Notes: a model not told the origin generated them from the sequence alone. DNA of 64,000 bases from Oceanicola granulosus HTCC2516 (GCF_000153305.1 NZ_CH724107.1:2201117-2265116), one strand, 5' to 3'. Numbered from the stretch's first letter, positions 24,149 to 32,550 are shown. Translations and numbers: made by a program.

Positions 24149-24558
24149 GCCGCGCTCCAGAGCGACGGCTCGGCGAACTCGACCGAGTTGCCGGCCGGAT
24201 CCCGCACGTAGACCGAACGCGGGCCGTGCGGCCAGTGGAAGTCGGACTCGATGCCGAGGCCCGCCGCCACGAGCCGGTCGCGCAGTGCGCTGAGCGCCGG
24301 CTCGGGCACGGAGAAGCAGAGGTGGCCGGGGCCCTCGGCGCCGTGCGGCGGCACCGGGAGCGCGTCGGGAGCGGGCGGCTGCCGGGTGGCGGCGGCGACG
24401 AAGGCCAGCACGACGCTCGCGCCGCAGCAAAAGAAGACGTGCCGGCCCTCGACCCGGGTGATGATCTCGAGCCCGAGCGTGCCGTTGTAGAAGGCCTCGG
24501 CGGCGTCGAGGTCGTCGACGTAGATCGCCGCCTCGAGCACGCCGTCGATCCCGGTCAT
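24145..24558 (-). CDS. VOC-superfamily (glyoxalase-like) protein
   Basis: A 137-aa protein built from two beta-alpha-beta-beta-beta modules: L-E-A-A-I-Y-V-D-D-L-D-A-A-E-A-F-Y (residues 8-24), and G-H-L-C-F-S-V (78-84) to V-Y-V-R-D-P-A-G-N-S-V-E-F (116-128). Metal-site candidates are His79 and Glu127. VOC proteins include lyases, isomerases and dioxygenases; the reaction here is unknown. Its ATG overlaps the hydA stop by one base (TGATG), so it is tied to pyrimidine degradation, perhaps acting on a downstream aldehyde or as an accessory enzyme. Confidence 0.85.
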   Translation of the reverse strand: MTGIDGVLEAAIYVDDLDAAEAFYNGTLGLEIITRVEGRHVFFCCGASVVLAFVAAATRQPPAPDALPVPPHGAEGPGHLCFSVPEPALSALRDRLVAAGLGIESDFHWPHGPRSVYVRDPAGNSVEFAEPSLWSAA

Positions 24559-26012
24559 CAGACGCCCGTCGCCGGGATGCCGCTGCGCTCGACCGGGCGC
24601 GGCGCGGTGAGCTCCTTCCAGGTGGAGAGCGCCGTGTTGACCGCCCCCGCCGGCTCGCGCTTGACGAACTCGCCGTGGCCCTCCTCGGTCCGGATCTCGC
24701 CGTCGTGCACCGCGACCTTGCCGCGGGTGAGGGTGAAGCGGGGCAGGCCCTTGACGTGCTTGCCCTCGAAGACGTTGTAGTCGATCGCCGATTGCTGGCT
24801 GTCGGCGCTGATCGTCTTCTCCTTCGCCGGATCCCAGACGACGAGGTCGGCGTCGGCGCCGACGAGGACCGCGCCCTTCCGGGGATAGCAGTTGAGGATC
24901 TTGGCGATGTTGGTGGAGGTGACGGCGACGAACTCGTTGGGGGTCAGCCGGCCGGTGTTGACGCCGTAGGTCCAGAGCATCGGCATCCGGTCCTCGAGTC
25001 CGCCGGTGCCGTTGGGGATCTTGGTGAAGTCGCCGACGCCGAAACGCTTCTGCTCGGTGGTGAAGGCGCAGTGGTCGGTCGCCACGACGGAGAGGGTGCC
25101 CGATTGCAGGCCGGCCCAGAGCGAATCCTGGTGCCGCTTGTCGCGGAACGGCGGGCTCATGACGCGGCGGGCGGCGTGGTCCCAATCCTCGTGGAAGTAC
25201 TCGCTCTCGTCGAGCGTCAGGTGCTGGATCAGCGGCTCGCCCCAGACCCGCTTGCCCTGCATCTTGGCGCGCCGGATCGCCTCGTGGGCCTCCTCGCAGG
25301 AGGTGTGGACCACGTAGAGCGGCACCCCGGCCATGTCGGCGATCATGATCGCCCGGTTGGTCGCCTCGCCCTCGACCTGGGCCGGGCGGGAATAGGCGTG
25401 GGCCTCGGGGCCGGTGTTGCCGGCGGCCATCAGCTTGGCCTGAAGCTCGGCCACCACGTCGCCGTTCTCGGCGTGGACGAGGGCGATGCCGCCGAGCTCG
25501 GAGAGCCGCTGGAACGAGGCGTAGAGCTCGTCGTCGTTTACCATCAAGGCGCCCTTGTAGGCCATGAAGTGCTTGAAGGTGTTGATCCCCCGCTCCTTCA
25601 CCACGGTCTCCATCTCGTTGAAGACCTGCTCGCTCCACCAGGTCACCGCCATGTGGAACGAGTAGTCGCAATTGGCGCGGGTCGACTTGTTGTCCCACAT
25701 CTGCAGCGCGTCGAGCAGGCCCTGCCCCGGCGAGGGCAGCGCGAAGTCGACGACCATCGTGGTGCCCCCGGCGAGCGCGGCGCGGGTGCCGCTCTCGAAG
25801 TCGTCGGAGGAGTAGGTGCCCATGAAGGGCATCTCGAGGTGGGTGTGCGGGTCGATGCCGCCGGGCATGACGTAGCAGCCCGTCGCGTCGAGCGTTTCGT
25901 CGCCCTTCAGGTCGGGTCCGATCTCGGTGATCTTGCCGCCCTCGATGCGGACGTCCGCCTCGTAGGTGAGGTCGGCGGTGACGATGGTCCCGTTCTTGAT
26001 GACGGTGCTCAT
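24558..26012 (-). CDS. hydA: Dihydropyrimidinase (D-hydantoinase)
   Basis: A 484-aa cytosolic amidohydrolase that opens dihydrouracil or dihydrothymine to N-carbamoyl-beta-alanine or N-carbamoyl-beta-aminoisobutyrate, step 2 of the reductive pathway. Metal ligands are H56 and H58 in D-P-H-T-H-L-E. The carbamylated lysine is expected at K153 in F-M-A-Y-K-G, with later V-H-A-E-N and V-V-H-T-S segments and D in A-T-D-H-C. The length is typical. It is preceded and followed by co-directional operon genes, and preA/preT (step 1) and pydC (step 3) are both nearby. Confidence 0.95.
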   Translation of the reverse strand: MSTVIKNGTIVTADLTYEADVRIEGGKITEIGPDLKGDETLDATGCYVMPGGIDPHTHLEMPFMGTYSSDDFESGTRAALAGGTTMVVDFALPSPGQGLLDALQMWDNKSTRANCDYSFHMAVTWWSEQVFNEMETVVKERGINTFKHFMAYKGALMVNDDELYASFQRLSELGGIALVHAENGDVVAELQAKLMAAGNTGPEAHAYSRPAQVEGEATNRAIMIADMAGVPLYVVHTSCEEAHEAIRRAKMQGKRVWGEPLIQHLTLDESEYFHEDWDHAARRVMSPPFRDKRHQDSLWAGLQSGTLSVVATDHCAFTTEQKRFGVGDFTKIPNGTGGLEDRMPMLWTYGVNTGRLTPNEFVAVTSTNIAKILNCYPRKGAVLVGADADLVVWDPAKEKTISADSQQSAIDYNVFEGKHVKGLPRFTLTRGKVAVHDGEIRTEEGHGEFVKREPAGAVNTALSTWKELTAPRPVERSGIPATGV

Positions 26013-26043
26013 GTGTCGTGTCTCCCTGTTGTCGCCGCCGGTG

Positions 26044-26676
26044 TCAGCCGGCGAACTGTCGTTCGCACTCCTCGATCAGCGCTTCGTGCGAGAGCCCGGC
26101 GGCGGCGAGGCCGTCGGCGCCTTCGACGAGGCTGCAGGTCTCGGTCTCGTAGTCGGCCAGCAGCACGAAGACGGGCGTCAGCGCGCCGTCGCGGATCGCG
26201 TGGCCGGTCTCGTAGTAGCGGGCGGCGCCGTCGCGCTCGTAAGACACGATGATGCCGTCGTCGCGGAGGGTGTGGGTCTCGGCGCCGAAGCCGTGGATCT
26301 CGCCGATGCGCTGCCAGCCTTCGCCGGCGCGGGCGAAGACGTGCTCGGAGACGTTCACCATCCCGGCCGCGTAGGGCAGGAACATCTCGCCGAGGCCGTC
26401 GCCGTCGATGTCGCGCAGGGCGGGGGCGCTCATCGTCTGCTCGATCCCAACGGGATCGGAGGTGAAGACGGTGCCGCCCTGCCCGTCCGTCTCGGTGAAG
26501 GTCGCGGTGCCGTCGGCGAAGCGGAAGGTCAGGGTGCCGCCCTCGGGAGCGGGCAGGGTGCAATCGACGCCGCCGGCCTCGCCGGGGGGCAGCGCGGTGC
26601 AGTCGGGCAGGTCCTGGGCGGCGGCGAGGCCGGGGGACAGGAGGAGAGCCAGGGCGGCGGCGCGGAGATGGGTCAC
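26044..26676 (-). CDS. Exported protein with Ca-binding-like D-I-D-G-D-G repeat, 210 aa
   Basis: A GTG start at 26676 with GGGAG upstream gives a clean signal peptide (residues 1-20, S-P-G-L-A-A-A). The mature part has Cys residues near its N- and C-termini. An FG-GAP/VCBS-like A-L-R-D-I-D-G-D-G-L-G-E-M motif (about 85-97) suggests calcium binding on a secreted or periplasmic beta-rich protein. No enzyme family is recognised. It sits between the pydC-linked lipoprotein and hydA, so it is presumably co-expressed with pyrimidine catabolism without an obvious role in it. Confidence 0.75.
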   Translation of the reverse strand: MTHLRAAALALLLSPGLAAAQDLPDCTALPPGEAGGVDCTLPAPEGGTLTFRFADGTATFTETDGQGGTVFTSDPVGIEQTMSAPALRDIDGDGLGEMFLPYAAGMVNVSEHVFARAGEGWQRIGEIHGFGAETHTLRDDGIIVSYERDGAARYYETGHAIRDGALTPVFVLLADYETETCSLVEGADGLAAAGLSHEALIEECERQFAG

Positions 26677-26753
26677 GGTCGGAACTCCCGGGAAGGCATG
26701 GCTGATCCGGCCACGATAGCCGGGCCGGGGGCCCCTGGGGAGATTTTCGAGCG

Positions 26754-26972
26754 TCACGGGATCACGCATACGGGCTCGCGCGCGGCGTTCAGGACGGGCT
26801 GCGGCCCGCCGCTGCCGTCGATGTAGAACCAGCAGTTCTCGTCGTCCGCGAAGGCCTGCCCCGCCGGCACGTTCGCCGGCAGCCCGGCGAGCACCACCTC
26901 GGGCACCACCGGATCACTCACGGCGACGCCGCAGGCGGCGAGCAGCGGCAGGAGCGCGGCGGCTGGCTTCAT
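26754..26972 (-). CDS. Small putative lipoprotein, 72 aa
   Basis: The N-terminus M-K-P-A-A-A-L-L-P-L-L-A-A-C ends in a lipobox (L-A-A-C14), giving a mature protein of about 58 residues. That part has two more Cys (about C47 and C69) and a W-F-Y-I-D segment. The ATG overlaps the pydC stop (ATGA), so translation is coupled. It is a predicted membrane-anchored periplasmic protein of unknown function, the second member of the pyrimidine operon. Confidence 0.75.
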   Translation of the reverse strand: MKPAAALLPLLAACGVAVSDPVVPEVVLAGLPANVPAGQAFADDENCWFYIDGSGGPQPVLNAAREPVCVIP

Positions 26973-28219
26973 TCCACGATGCCCGCCGTCTCGACCACCG
27001 CGTGGAACAGCACGTCGGCACCGGCCTTGGCCCAGTCCTTGCTGATCTCCTCGGCCTCGTTGTGACTGAGCCCGTCGACGCAGGGGCACATGACCATCGC
27101 GGTCGGCGCCACGCGGTTGATCCAGCAGGCGTCGTGGCCGGCGCCGGAGATCAGGTTCATGTGGCTGTAGCCGAGCCGCTCGGCGGCGTCGCGGACGGCC
27201 TGCACGCAGTCCTTGTCGAACTCGACCGGATCGAAGCCGCCGACCTTCTCGAAGGCGATCTCGAGGCCCATCTGCTCGCAGATCTCGGTGGCCTCCTCGC
27301 GCAGCCGCTCCTCCATCGCCTCGATCACCGCGAGGTCGGGCGAGCGGAAGTCGACAGTGAAAACGGCCTTGCCGGGTATCACGTTGCGCGAATTGGGGTA
27401 GACGTCGATGTGGCCCGCCGCGCCGACGGCGTGGGGCTTGTGCTCCCAGGCGATGGCGTCGACCCGGTCGAGCATCCGGGCCATGCCGAGCCCGGCGTTC
27501 TTGCGCATCGGCATCGGGGTCGAGCCGGTGTGGCTCTCCTTGCCGGTGATCGTCACCTGGGTCCAGCTCAGCCCCTGGCCGTGGGTCACGACGCCGATGT
27601 CCTTGCCCTCGGCCTCGAGGATCGGGCCCTGCTCGATGTGCAGCTCGAAGAAGGCGTGCATCTTGCGCTGCCCCACCGGCTCCTCGCCCTTCCAGCCGAT
27701 CCGCTCGAGCTCGGCGCCGAAGGTCTTGCCCCTGGCGTCCTCGCGCTCGTAGGCCCAGCCCTGCTCGTGGATGCCGGCGAAGACGCCCGACGACAGCATC
27801 GCGGGGGCGAAGCGGGTGCCCTCCTCGTTGGTCCAGTTGGTGACGACGATGGGGTGGCGGGTCTTGATGTTGAGGTCGTTGAGGGTGCGGATCACCTCGA
27901 GGCCGCCGAGCACGCCGAGCACGCCGTCGTACTTGCCGCCGGTCGGCTGGGTGTCGAGGTGGGAGCCGACATAGACCGGCAGGGCGTCGGGATCGGTGCC
28001 CTCGCGGCGGGCGAACATGTTGCCCATCTGGTCGAGCCCCATCTCGCAGCCGGCGGCCTCGCACCATTGCCGGAACAGGGCGCGGCCCTCGGCGTCCTCA
28101 TCGGTCAGGGTCTGGCGGTTGTTGCCGCCGGCGACGCCAGGGCCGATCTTCGCCATCTCCATGAGGCTGTCCCACAGCCTGTCACCATTGATCGTGAGGT
28201 TCGCGGCGGGCGCGGCCAT
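26969..28219 (-). CDS. pydC: N-carbamoyl-beta-alanine amidohydrolase (M20-family, PydC type)
   Basis: A 416-aa zinc-dependent amidohydrolase. The family removes the carbamoyl group from N-carbamoyl-beta-alanine (beta-ureidopropionase), N-carbamoyl-L-amino acids or allantoate. Metal ligands appear as H87 and D98 (G-S-H-L-D-T-Q ... K-Y-D-G), with E132/E133 in W-T-N-E-E-G-T-R and later H-I-E-Q-G-P. The substrate-binding G-H-D-A region is G-A-G-H-D-A-C. Context (hydA, preA, preT, RutR-type regulator) favours beta-ureidopropionase. It is the first gene of the leftward operon, 51 bp from a RutR-like operator. Confidence 0.9.
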   Translation of the reverse strand: MAAPAANLTINGDRLWDSLMEMAKIGPGVAGGNNRQTLTDEDAEGRALFRQWCEAAGCEMGLDQMGNMFARREGTDPDALPVYVGSHLDTQPTGGKYDGVLGVLGGLEVIRTLNDLNIKTRHPIVVTNWTNEEGTRFAPAMLSSGVFAGIHEQGWAYEREDARGKTFGAELERIGWKGEEPVGQRKMHAFFELHIEQGPILEAEGKDIGVVTHGQGLSWTQVTITGKESHTGSTPMPMRKNAGLGMARMLDRVDAIAWEHKPHAVGAAGHIDVYPNSRNVIPGKAVFTVDFRSPDLAVIEAMEERLREEATEICEQMGLEIAFEKVGGFDPVEFDKDCVQAVRDAAERLGYSHMNLISGAGHDACWINRVAPTAMVMCPCVDGLSHNEAEEISKDWAKAGADVLFHAVVETAGIVE

Positions 28220-28269
28220 GGTGTCTCCTGTCCCTGTCTCGGGCCGCCTCTCGAGGGGCGGCCTCCTGA

Positions 28270-28287
28270 TTTGACCAATCGGTTAAA
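28270..28287. promoter_or_regulatory. RutR-like operator upstream of pydC and rutR
   Basis: TTTGACCAATCGGTTAAA. The core TTGACCA-AT-CGGTTAA agrees with the E. coli RutR consensus TTGACCA-NN-TGGTCAA at 12 of 14 specified positions. It sits 51-68 bp upstream of pydC and 74-91 bp upstream of the divergent rutR-like gene. A second site of the same form precedes preT. Binding is inferred. Confidence 0.7.
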
Positions 28288-28360
28288 GACACGCTACCAG
28301 AGCAAGAAGGTCAGTCAAGAAGGCCGCGCGTCCGCGCCGCCGCATGTCACGAGGCGCGCC

Positions 28361-28999
28361 ATGTCCAGCGGCAGAACACGGATCCAGCAGAAGAACCGCG
28401 AGGTGATCCTCGAAGCGGGGCTGGAGGCGTTCTCCGAGGCCGGATTCCGCGGCACGACGCTCGACCGCATCGCCAAGGGCGCCGGGCTGTCGAAGCCGAA
28501 CCTGCTCTATTATTTCCCGTCCAAGGAGGCGATCCACCGCGAGCTGCTGTCGCGCCAGCTCGACCTGTGGCTGGCGCCGCTGCGCACGCTCGATCCGGAC
28601 GGCGATCCGCTGGAGGAGCTGCTCGGCTACGTCCACCGCAAGCTCGCCCTGTCGCGCGACCACCCGCGCGAGAGCCGGCTGTTCGCCAACGAGGTGCTGC
28701 AGGGCGCGCCGCACATCCTCGACACGCTGCAGCAGGACCTGCGCGCGCTGGTGGAGGACGCCGCCGGGGTGATCCGCGGCTGGATCGCCGCCGGCCGCCT
28801 CGCGCCGATCGATCCGGTGCACCTGATCTTCTCGGTCTGGTCGCTGACGCAGCACTACGCCGACTTCGACGTGCAGGTCCGGGCCGTGCTCGGCGACGCC
28901 GATCCGTTCCCGGGGGCGGAACGGCATCTGGACGCCGTTTTCCGGCGTCTTTTGATGCCCGATCCCGAAAAAGCTTGCGCCGAGGCGGCTGTCGGGTAG
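28361..28999 (+). CDS. rutR: TetR-family regulator, RutR type
   Basis: A 212-aa repressor. The N-terminal HTH is at about residues 13-58 (F-S-E-A-G-F-R-G-T-T-L-D-R-I-A, then L-S-K-P-N-L-L-Y-Y-F-P-S-K-E). A RutR-type ligand domain follows, with D-L-W-L-A-P-L-R, R-L-F-A-N-E-V-L-Q-G-A-P, L-A-P-I-D-P-V-H-L-I-F and T-Q-H-Y-A-D-F. These segments parallel E. coli RutR, which senses uracil and thymine. It is divergent from pydC across the operator at 28270-28287 and likely controls that operon, preT-preA and itself. Confidence 0.88.
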   Translation: MSSGRTRIQQKNREVILEAGLEAFSEAGFRGTTLDRIAKGAGLSKPNLLYYFPSKEAIHRELLSRQLDLWLAPLRTLDPDGDPLEELLGYVHRKLALSRDHPRESRLFANEVLQGAPHILDTLQQDLRALVEDAAGVIRGWIAAGRLAPIDPVHLIFSVWSLTQHYADFDVQVRAVLGDADPFPGAERHLDAVFRRLLMPDPEKACAEAAVG

Positions 29000-29047
29000 G
29001 GAGAAAAGCGTCGGATTACGACAGATCTCCCAAATACCTAAGAGTCC

Positions 29048-30127
29048 ATGCTCGCACCGCCCCACCCCGACGACGCCCAGCGCCTGCAAGAACTCGCCTC
29101 GTACGATATCCTCGATACGGGACGCGAGGCCGATTTCGACGCCATCGTCAGTCTCGCCGCGCGGATTTGCGACGTGCCGGTGGCGCTGATCAGCTTCGTC
29201 GACAGCGACCGGCAGTGGTTCAAGGCGAGGGTGGGGTTCGACCGGCCCGAGACGGGGCTCGAGGAATCGATCTGCTCGCACGCGCTGCACCAGCCCGACA
29301 TCCTCGAGATCACCGACACCAGGGACGACCCGCGCACCGTCGACAACCCGCTCTGCGTGGCCGACGACAGCATGCGCTTCTACGCCGGTGCGCCGATGAT
29401 CACCGCCGCGGGCGTGACGCTCGGCACGCTCTGCGTGCTCGACCGCCGCCCGCGCGAGCTGACCGAGCTGCAGCGCGACACGCTGACGGTGCTGTCGCGG
29501 CAGGTCGTCCACCTGCTCGAGGGGCGGCGCAACCTGCGCTACGCCGAGATGCAGCGCAAGGAGATCGACCACCGGGTGAAGAACTCGCTGCAGTCGATCG
29601 CCTCCTACGCCCGCCTGCTGTCGTCCGACACCGACAGCGAGGAGGCGCGCTACGTCCTCTCCGTCCTGCGCGGCCGGATCGAGACGGTCGCGGCGCTGCA
29701 CGAGGCGCTCTACAAGACGTCGGCGAGCTCCGAGATCGATCTCGGCGCCTACCTGCGCACCGTCGCCGACCTGCTCGGCGAGAGCTGCCCGGAGAACGTC
29801 GCGATCCACATCGAGGCGCCCGAGGCCTACGTGCAGTCGCCCACCGCCACCGCCTGCGCCGTCATCATGAACGAGGTCGTGGCCAACGCGATCAAGCACG
29901 CTTTCCCCGACGGGCGCGACGGCGAGATCCGCATCGAGGCCAGCCGCACCGACACCTGCTATCGACTGAACCTCGCCGACAACGGCGTCGGAATCGACGG
30001 CAAGAGCAGCGCCGGCCTCGGGCTGCGCATCATCGACGCCGCCGTCGCGCAGATCGGCGGCAAGGTCGAGGTGCTGCCGCAGGACGGCCCCGGCCACGCG
30101 ATCCGGGTGTCGCTGCCGCTCGACTGA
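29048..30127 (+). CDS. GAF-domain sensor histidine kinase (HisKA_2/HWE-like)
   Basis: A 359-aa soluble kinase with no transmembrane segment. A GAF domain spans about residues 20-160 (D-F-D-A-I-V-S-L-A-A-R-I ... Y-A-G-A-P-M). The phosphoacceptor is H175 in K-E-I-D-H-R-V-K-N-S-L-Q, the HisKA_2 signature. An HATPase domain at about 250-355 has N-E-V-V-A-N-A-I-K-H-A-F and D-N-G-V-G-I. It probably senses a cytosolic ligand or redox/light cue and phosphorylates a response regulator encoded elsewhere, for example in the general stress response. No receiver gene is adjacent. It follows rutR by 48 bp, but co-regulation is uncertain. Confidence 0.88.
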   Translation: MLAPPHPDDAQRLQELASYDILDTGREADFDAIVSLAARICDVPVALISFVDSDRQWFKARVGFDRPETGLEESICSHALHQPDILEITDTRDDPRTVDNPLCVADDSMRFYAGAPMITAAGVTLGTLCVLDRRPRELTELQRDTLTVLSRQVVHLLEGRRNLRYAEMQRKEIDHRVKNSLQSIASYARLLSSDTDSEEARYVLSVLRGRIETVAALHEALYKTSASSEIDLGAYLRTVADLLGESCPENVAIHIEAPEAYVQSPTATACAVIMNEVVANAIKHAFPDGRDGEIRIEASRTDTCYRLNLADNGVGIDGKSSAGLGLRIIDAAVAQIGGKVEVLPQDGPGHAIRVSLPLD

Positions 30128-30155
30128 TCCGCCGCTGGCCGTCCACACGCCCGCA

Positions 30156-30172
30156 CCCGCTGGACAAGCGGG
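30156..30172 (+). terminator. Hairpin after the histidine kinase gene
   Basis: CCCGCT (30156-30161), loop GGACA, AGCGGG (30167-30172): a perfect 6-bp stem 29 bp past the stop. It may separate the kinase gene from the aldo/keto reductase gene. There is no T-tract. Confidence 0.4.
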
Positions 30173-30220
30173 CCCGTCGGCTATGTCTTGCGCGAGACAG
30201 TTTCGGACGAGGAGAGCAAG

Positions 30221-31207
30221 ATGCAGACCGACCTACCGACCCGCCCCTTCGGCAAGACCGGCATGGAGATCACCCGCACCGGCTTCGGTGCCTGGGCGAT
30301 CGGCGGCAACATGTGGGGCCCGCAGGACGACGCCGACTCCGTCGCCGCGATCCGCCACGCGGTGAGCAAGGGGATCAACTGGATCGACACCGCCGCCGTC
30401 TACGGCAACGGCCATTCCGAGGAGGTGATCGCCGAGGCGCTGGCCGACCTGGCCCCGGCCGAGCGGCCCTACGTGTTCACCAAGGGCGGCATCGTGCGCG
30501 ACGCCGCGGGCAAGAACCCCCGCCGCCGCGCTGCCGACCTGCGCCAGCAATGCGAGGATTCGCTCAAGCGGCTGAAGGTCGAGGTGATCGACCTCTACCA
30601 GCTGCACTGGCCGTCCGACGACGTCAGCCTCGAGGAGAGCTGGGGCACGATGCTCAGGCTCAAGGAAGACGGGCTTGTGCGCCATGTGGGGCTGTCGAAC
30701 CACTGGGGCGAGCAGCTCGAGGAGGCCGAGGCGATGGGCCACGTGGAGACGCTGCAGCCGCCATTCTCGATGATCAAGCGCCAGGCCGCCGAGAGCCTGT
30801 TGCCCTGGTGCGCCGCGCACGGCACCGGGGTGATCTGCTACAGCCCGATGCAGGCCGGCCTGCTCACCGGCGCCTTCACCGCCGAGCGCGCCGCGAACCT
30901 GCCCGAGAACGACTGGCGTCGCGACGCGCCCGACTTCCAGGGCGAGGCACTGACCCGCAACCTCGCGCTCGCCGACGCGCTGCGCCCGGTGGCCGAGAAG
31001 CACGGGGTGGAGATGGGCGCCGTGGCGCTGGCCTGGGCGCTGGCCTGGCCGGGGCTGACGGGCGCCATCGTCGGCTCCCGCTCGCCGGGGCAGATCAACG
31101 GCTGGTTCCCGGCGGCGACGCTGGAGCTCGATGCCGACGACATGGAGACGCTGGCGCGGGCCATCGACTCGACCGGCGCGGGCGAAGGTCCGGCGCGGCC
31201 GGGCTGA
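30221..31207 (+). CDS. Aldo/keto reductase
   Basis: A 328-aa NADPH-dependent oxidoreductase of the AKR superfamily. It has the G-F-G-A-W-A-I-G-G-N start, D-T-A-A-V-Y-G-N-G-H-S-E-E (about residues 49-61) with catalytic Asp and Tyr, a K in F-T-K-G-G, and H in Q-L-H-W-P (about 128-132). The I-V-G-S-R-S segment (about 285-290) binds cofactor. ATG 30221 is chosen for its GGAGAGCAAG ribosome site; an upstream TTG in frame is less likely. The substrate cannot be told from sequence. Reduction of an aldehyde product of pyrimidine catabolism (malonic or methylmalonic semialdehyde) is possible but unproven. Confidence 0.9.
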   Translation: MQTDLPTRPFGKTGMEITRTGFGAWAIGGNMWGPQDDADSVAAIRHAVSKGINWIDTAAVYGNGHSEEVIAEALADLAPAERPYVFTKGGIVRDAAGKNPRRRAADLRQQCEDSLKRLKVEVIDLYQLHWPSDDVSLEESWGTMLRLKEDGLVRHVGLSNHWGEQLEEAEAMGHVETLQPPFSMIKRQAAESLLPWCAAHGTGVICYSPMQAGLLTGAFTAERAANLPENDWRRDAPDFQGEALTRNLALADALRPVAEKHGVEMGAVALAWALAWPGLTGAIVGSRSPGQINGWFPAATLELDADDMETLARAIDSTGAGEGPARPG

Positions 31208-31212
31208 GGCGG

Positions 31213-31237
31213 AGCGCCCGGCCCCCGGCCGGGCGCT
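31213..31237. terminator. Perfect 11-bp bidirectional terminator hairpin
   Basis: AGCGCCCGGCC (31213-31223), loop CCC, GGCCGGGCGCT (31227-31237). It sits between the convergent ends of the aldo/keto reductase gene and preA. The stem is perfect and very stable and probably ends both transcripts. Confidence 0.75.
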
Positions 31238-31244
31238 GTCCCTC

Positions 31245-32549
31245 CTACTCGGCGGCCTTGGCCATCGGGTTGTTCGGGTGCGTCGTCCAGTTGGCGTACT
31301 CCTTCTGCACCACCTTGCCGGTGCGCGGATCGACCGTGCCGTCGTCGAGCTCGACCATGGTGATGCAGTCCTCCACCGGGCAGACGTCGACGCAGAGGTT
31401 GCAGGCCACGCACTCCTCGTCGATCACCTCGAAGGTCCGCCCCGGGTTGAAGGCGATGGCCTGGTGGCTGGTGTCCTCGCAGGCGGCGTAGCAGCGGCCG
31501 CACTTGATGCAGAGGTCCTGGTCGATGCGCGCCTTGGTGACGTAGTTGAGGTTGAGGTACTGCCAGTCGGTGACGTTGGGCACCGCCTTGCCGACGAAAT
31601 CGGCCGTCGAGCGGTAGCCCTTCTCGTCCATCCACGCCGACAGGTCGCGCGTCATCTCCTCGACGATCTTGAACCCGTAGGTCATCGCCGCGGTGCAGAC
31701 CTGCACGTTGCCGCAGCCCAGCGCCATGAACTCGGCGGCGTCGCGCCAGGTGGTGATGCCGCCGATGCCGCTGATCGGCAGGCCCCGGGTTTCGGGGTTG
31801 CGGGCGATCTCGCTGACCATCGACATCGCGATCGGCTTGACCGCCGGGCCGCAATAGCCGCCGTGGCTGCCCTTGCCGTCGATGGTCGGCATCGGCGCGA
31901 AGTTGTCGAGGTCGACCCCGGTGATCGAGTTGATCGTGTTGATCAGGCTCACCGCGTCGGCGCCGCCGTTCTTCGCGGCCGTCGCGGGCTTGCGGATATC
32001 GGTGATGTTGGGCGTCAGCTTCACGATGACGGGGCGGTCGTAGTACTGCTTGCACCAGCGCACGACCATCTCGATGTATTCCGGCACCTGCCCCACCGCC
32101 GAGCCCATGCCGCGCTCGCTCATCCCGTGCGGGCAGCCGAAATTGAGCTCGATCCCGTCGGCGCCGGTCTCCGCCACCCGCGGCAGGATCGCCTTCCAGG
32201 CCGCCTCCTCGCAGGGCACCATGATCGAGGCGATCAGCGCCCGGTCGGGGTAGTCCGCCTTGACCCGGGCCATCTCCTCGAGGTTCACCTCCAGCGGCCG
32301 GTCGGTGATCAGCTCGATGTTGTTGAGCCCGAGCAGCCGCCGGTCGGCGCCGTAGATCGCGCCGTAGCGGGGGCCGTTGACGTTGACGACGGGCGGCCCC
32401 TCGGCCCCCAGCGTCTTCCACACCACCCCGCCCCAGCCGGCCTCGAAGGCGCGGCGGACGTTGTATTCCTTGTCCGTCGGCGGCGCCGAGGCGAGCCAGA
32501 ACGGGTTCGGGCTCTTGATGCCCACGAAGTCGGTCGTCAGGTCAGCCAT
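31245..32549 (-). CDS. preA: NAD-dependent dihydropyrimidine dehydrogenase subunit PreA
   Basis: A 434-aa FMN and iron-sulfur subunit that reduces uracil or thymine to the dihydro form (step 1). A TIM-barrel dihydroorotate-dehydrogenase-like domain starts with F-V-G-I-K-S-P-N-P-F and contains N-F-G-C-P-H and I-S-G-I-G-G. Two C-terminal 4Fe-4S motifs are visible: C-I-K-C-G-R-C-Y-A-A-C (about residues 339-349) and C-V-A-C-N-L-C-V-D-V-C-P (about 376-387). The ATG lies 1 nt beyond the preT stop, so the two subunits are co-translated. Confidence 0.95.
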   Translation of the reverse strand: MADLTTDFVGIKSPNPFWLASAPPTDKEYNVRRAFEAGWGGVVWKTLGAEGPPVVNVNGPRYGAIYGADRRLLGLNNIELITDRPLEVNLEEMARVKADYPDRALIASIMVPCEEAAWKAILPRVAETGADGIELNFGCPHGMSERGMGSAVGQVPEYIEMVVRWCKQYYDRPVIVKLTPNITDIRKPATAAKNGGADAVSLINTINSITGVDLDNFAPMPTIDGKGSHGGYCGPAVKPIAMSMVSEIARNPETRGLPISGIGGITTWRDAAEFMALGCGNVQVCTAAMTYGFKIVEEMTRDLSAWMDEKGYRSTADFVGKAVPNVTDWQYLNLNYVTKARIDQDLCIKCGRCYAACEDTSHQAIAFNPGRTFEVIDEECVACNLCVDVCPVEDCITMVELDDGTVDPRTGKVVQKEYANWTTHPNNPMAKAAE

Positions 32550-32550
32550 C

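Noticed and set aside
29038-29373. Minus-strand 111-codon frame opposite the GAF kinase
   Set aside because: It has no ribosome site or family signature. The opposite strand encodes a complete GAF-HisKA_2 kinase.
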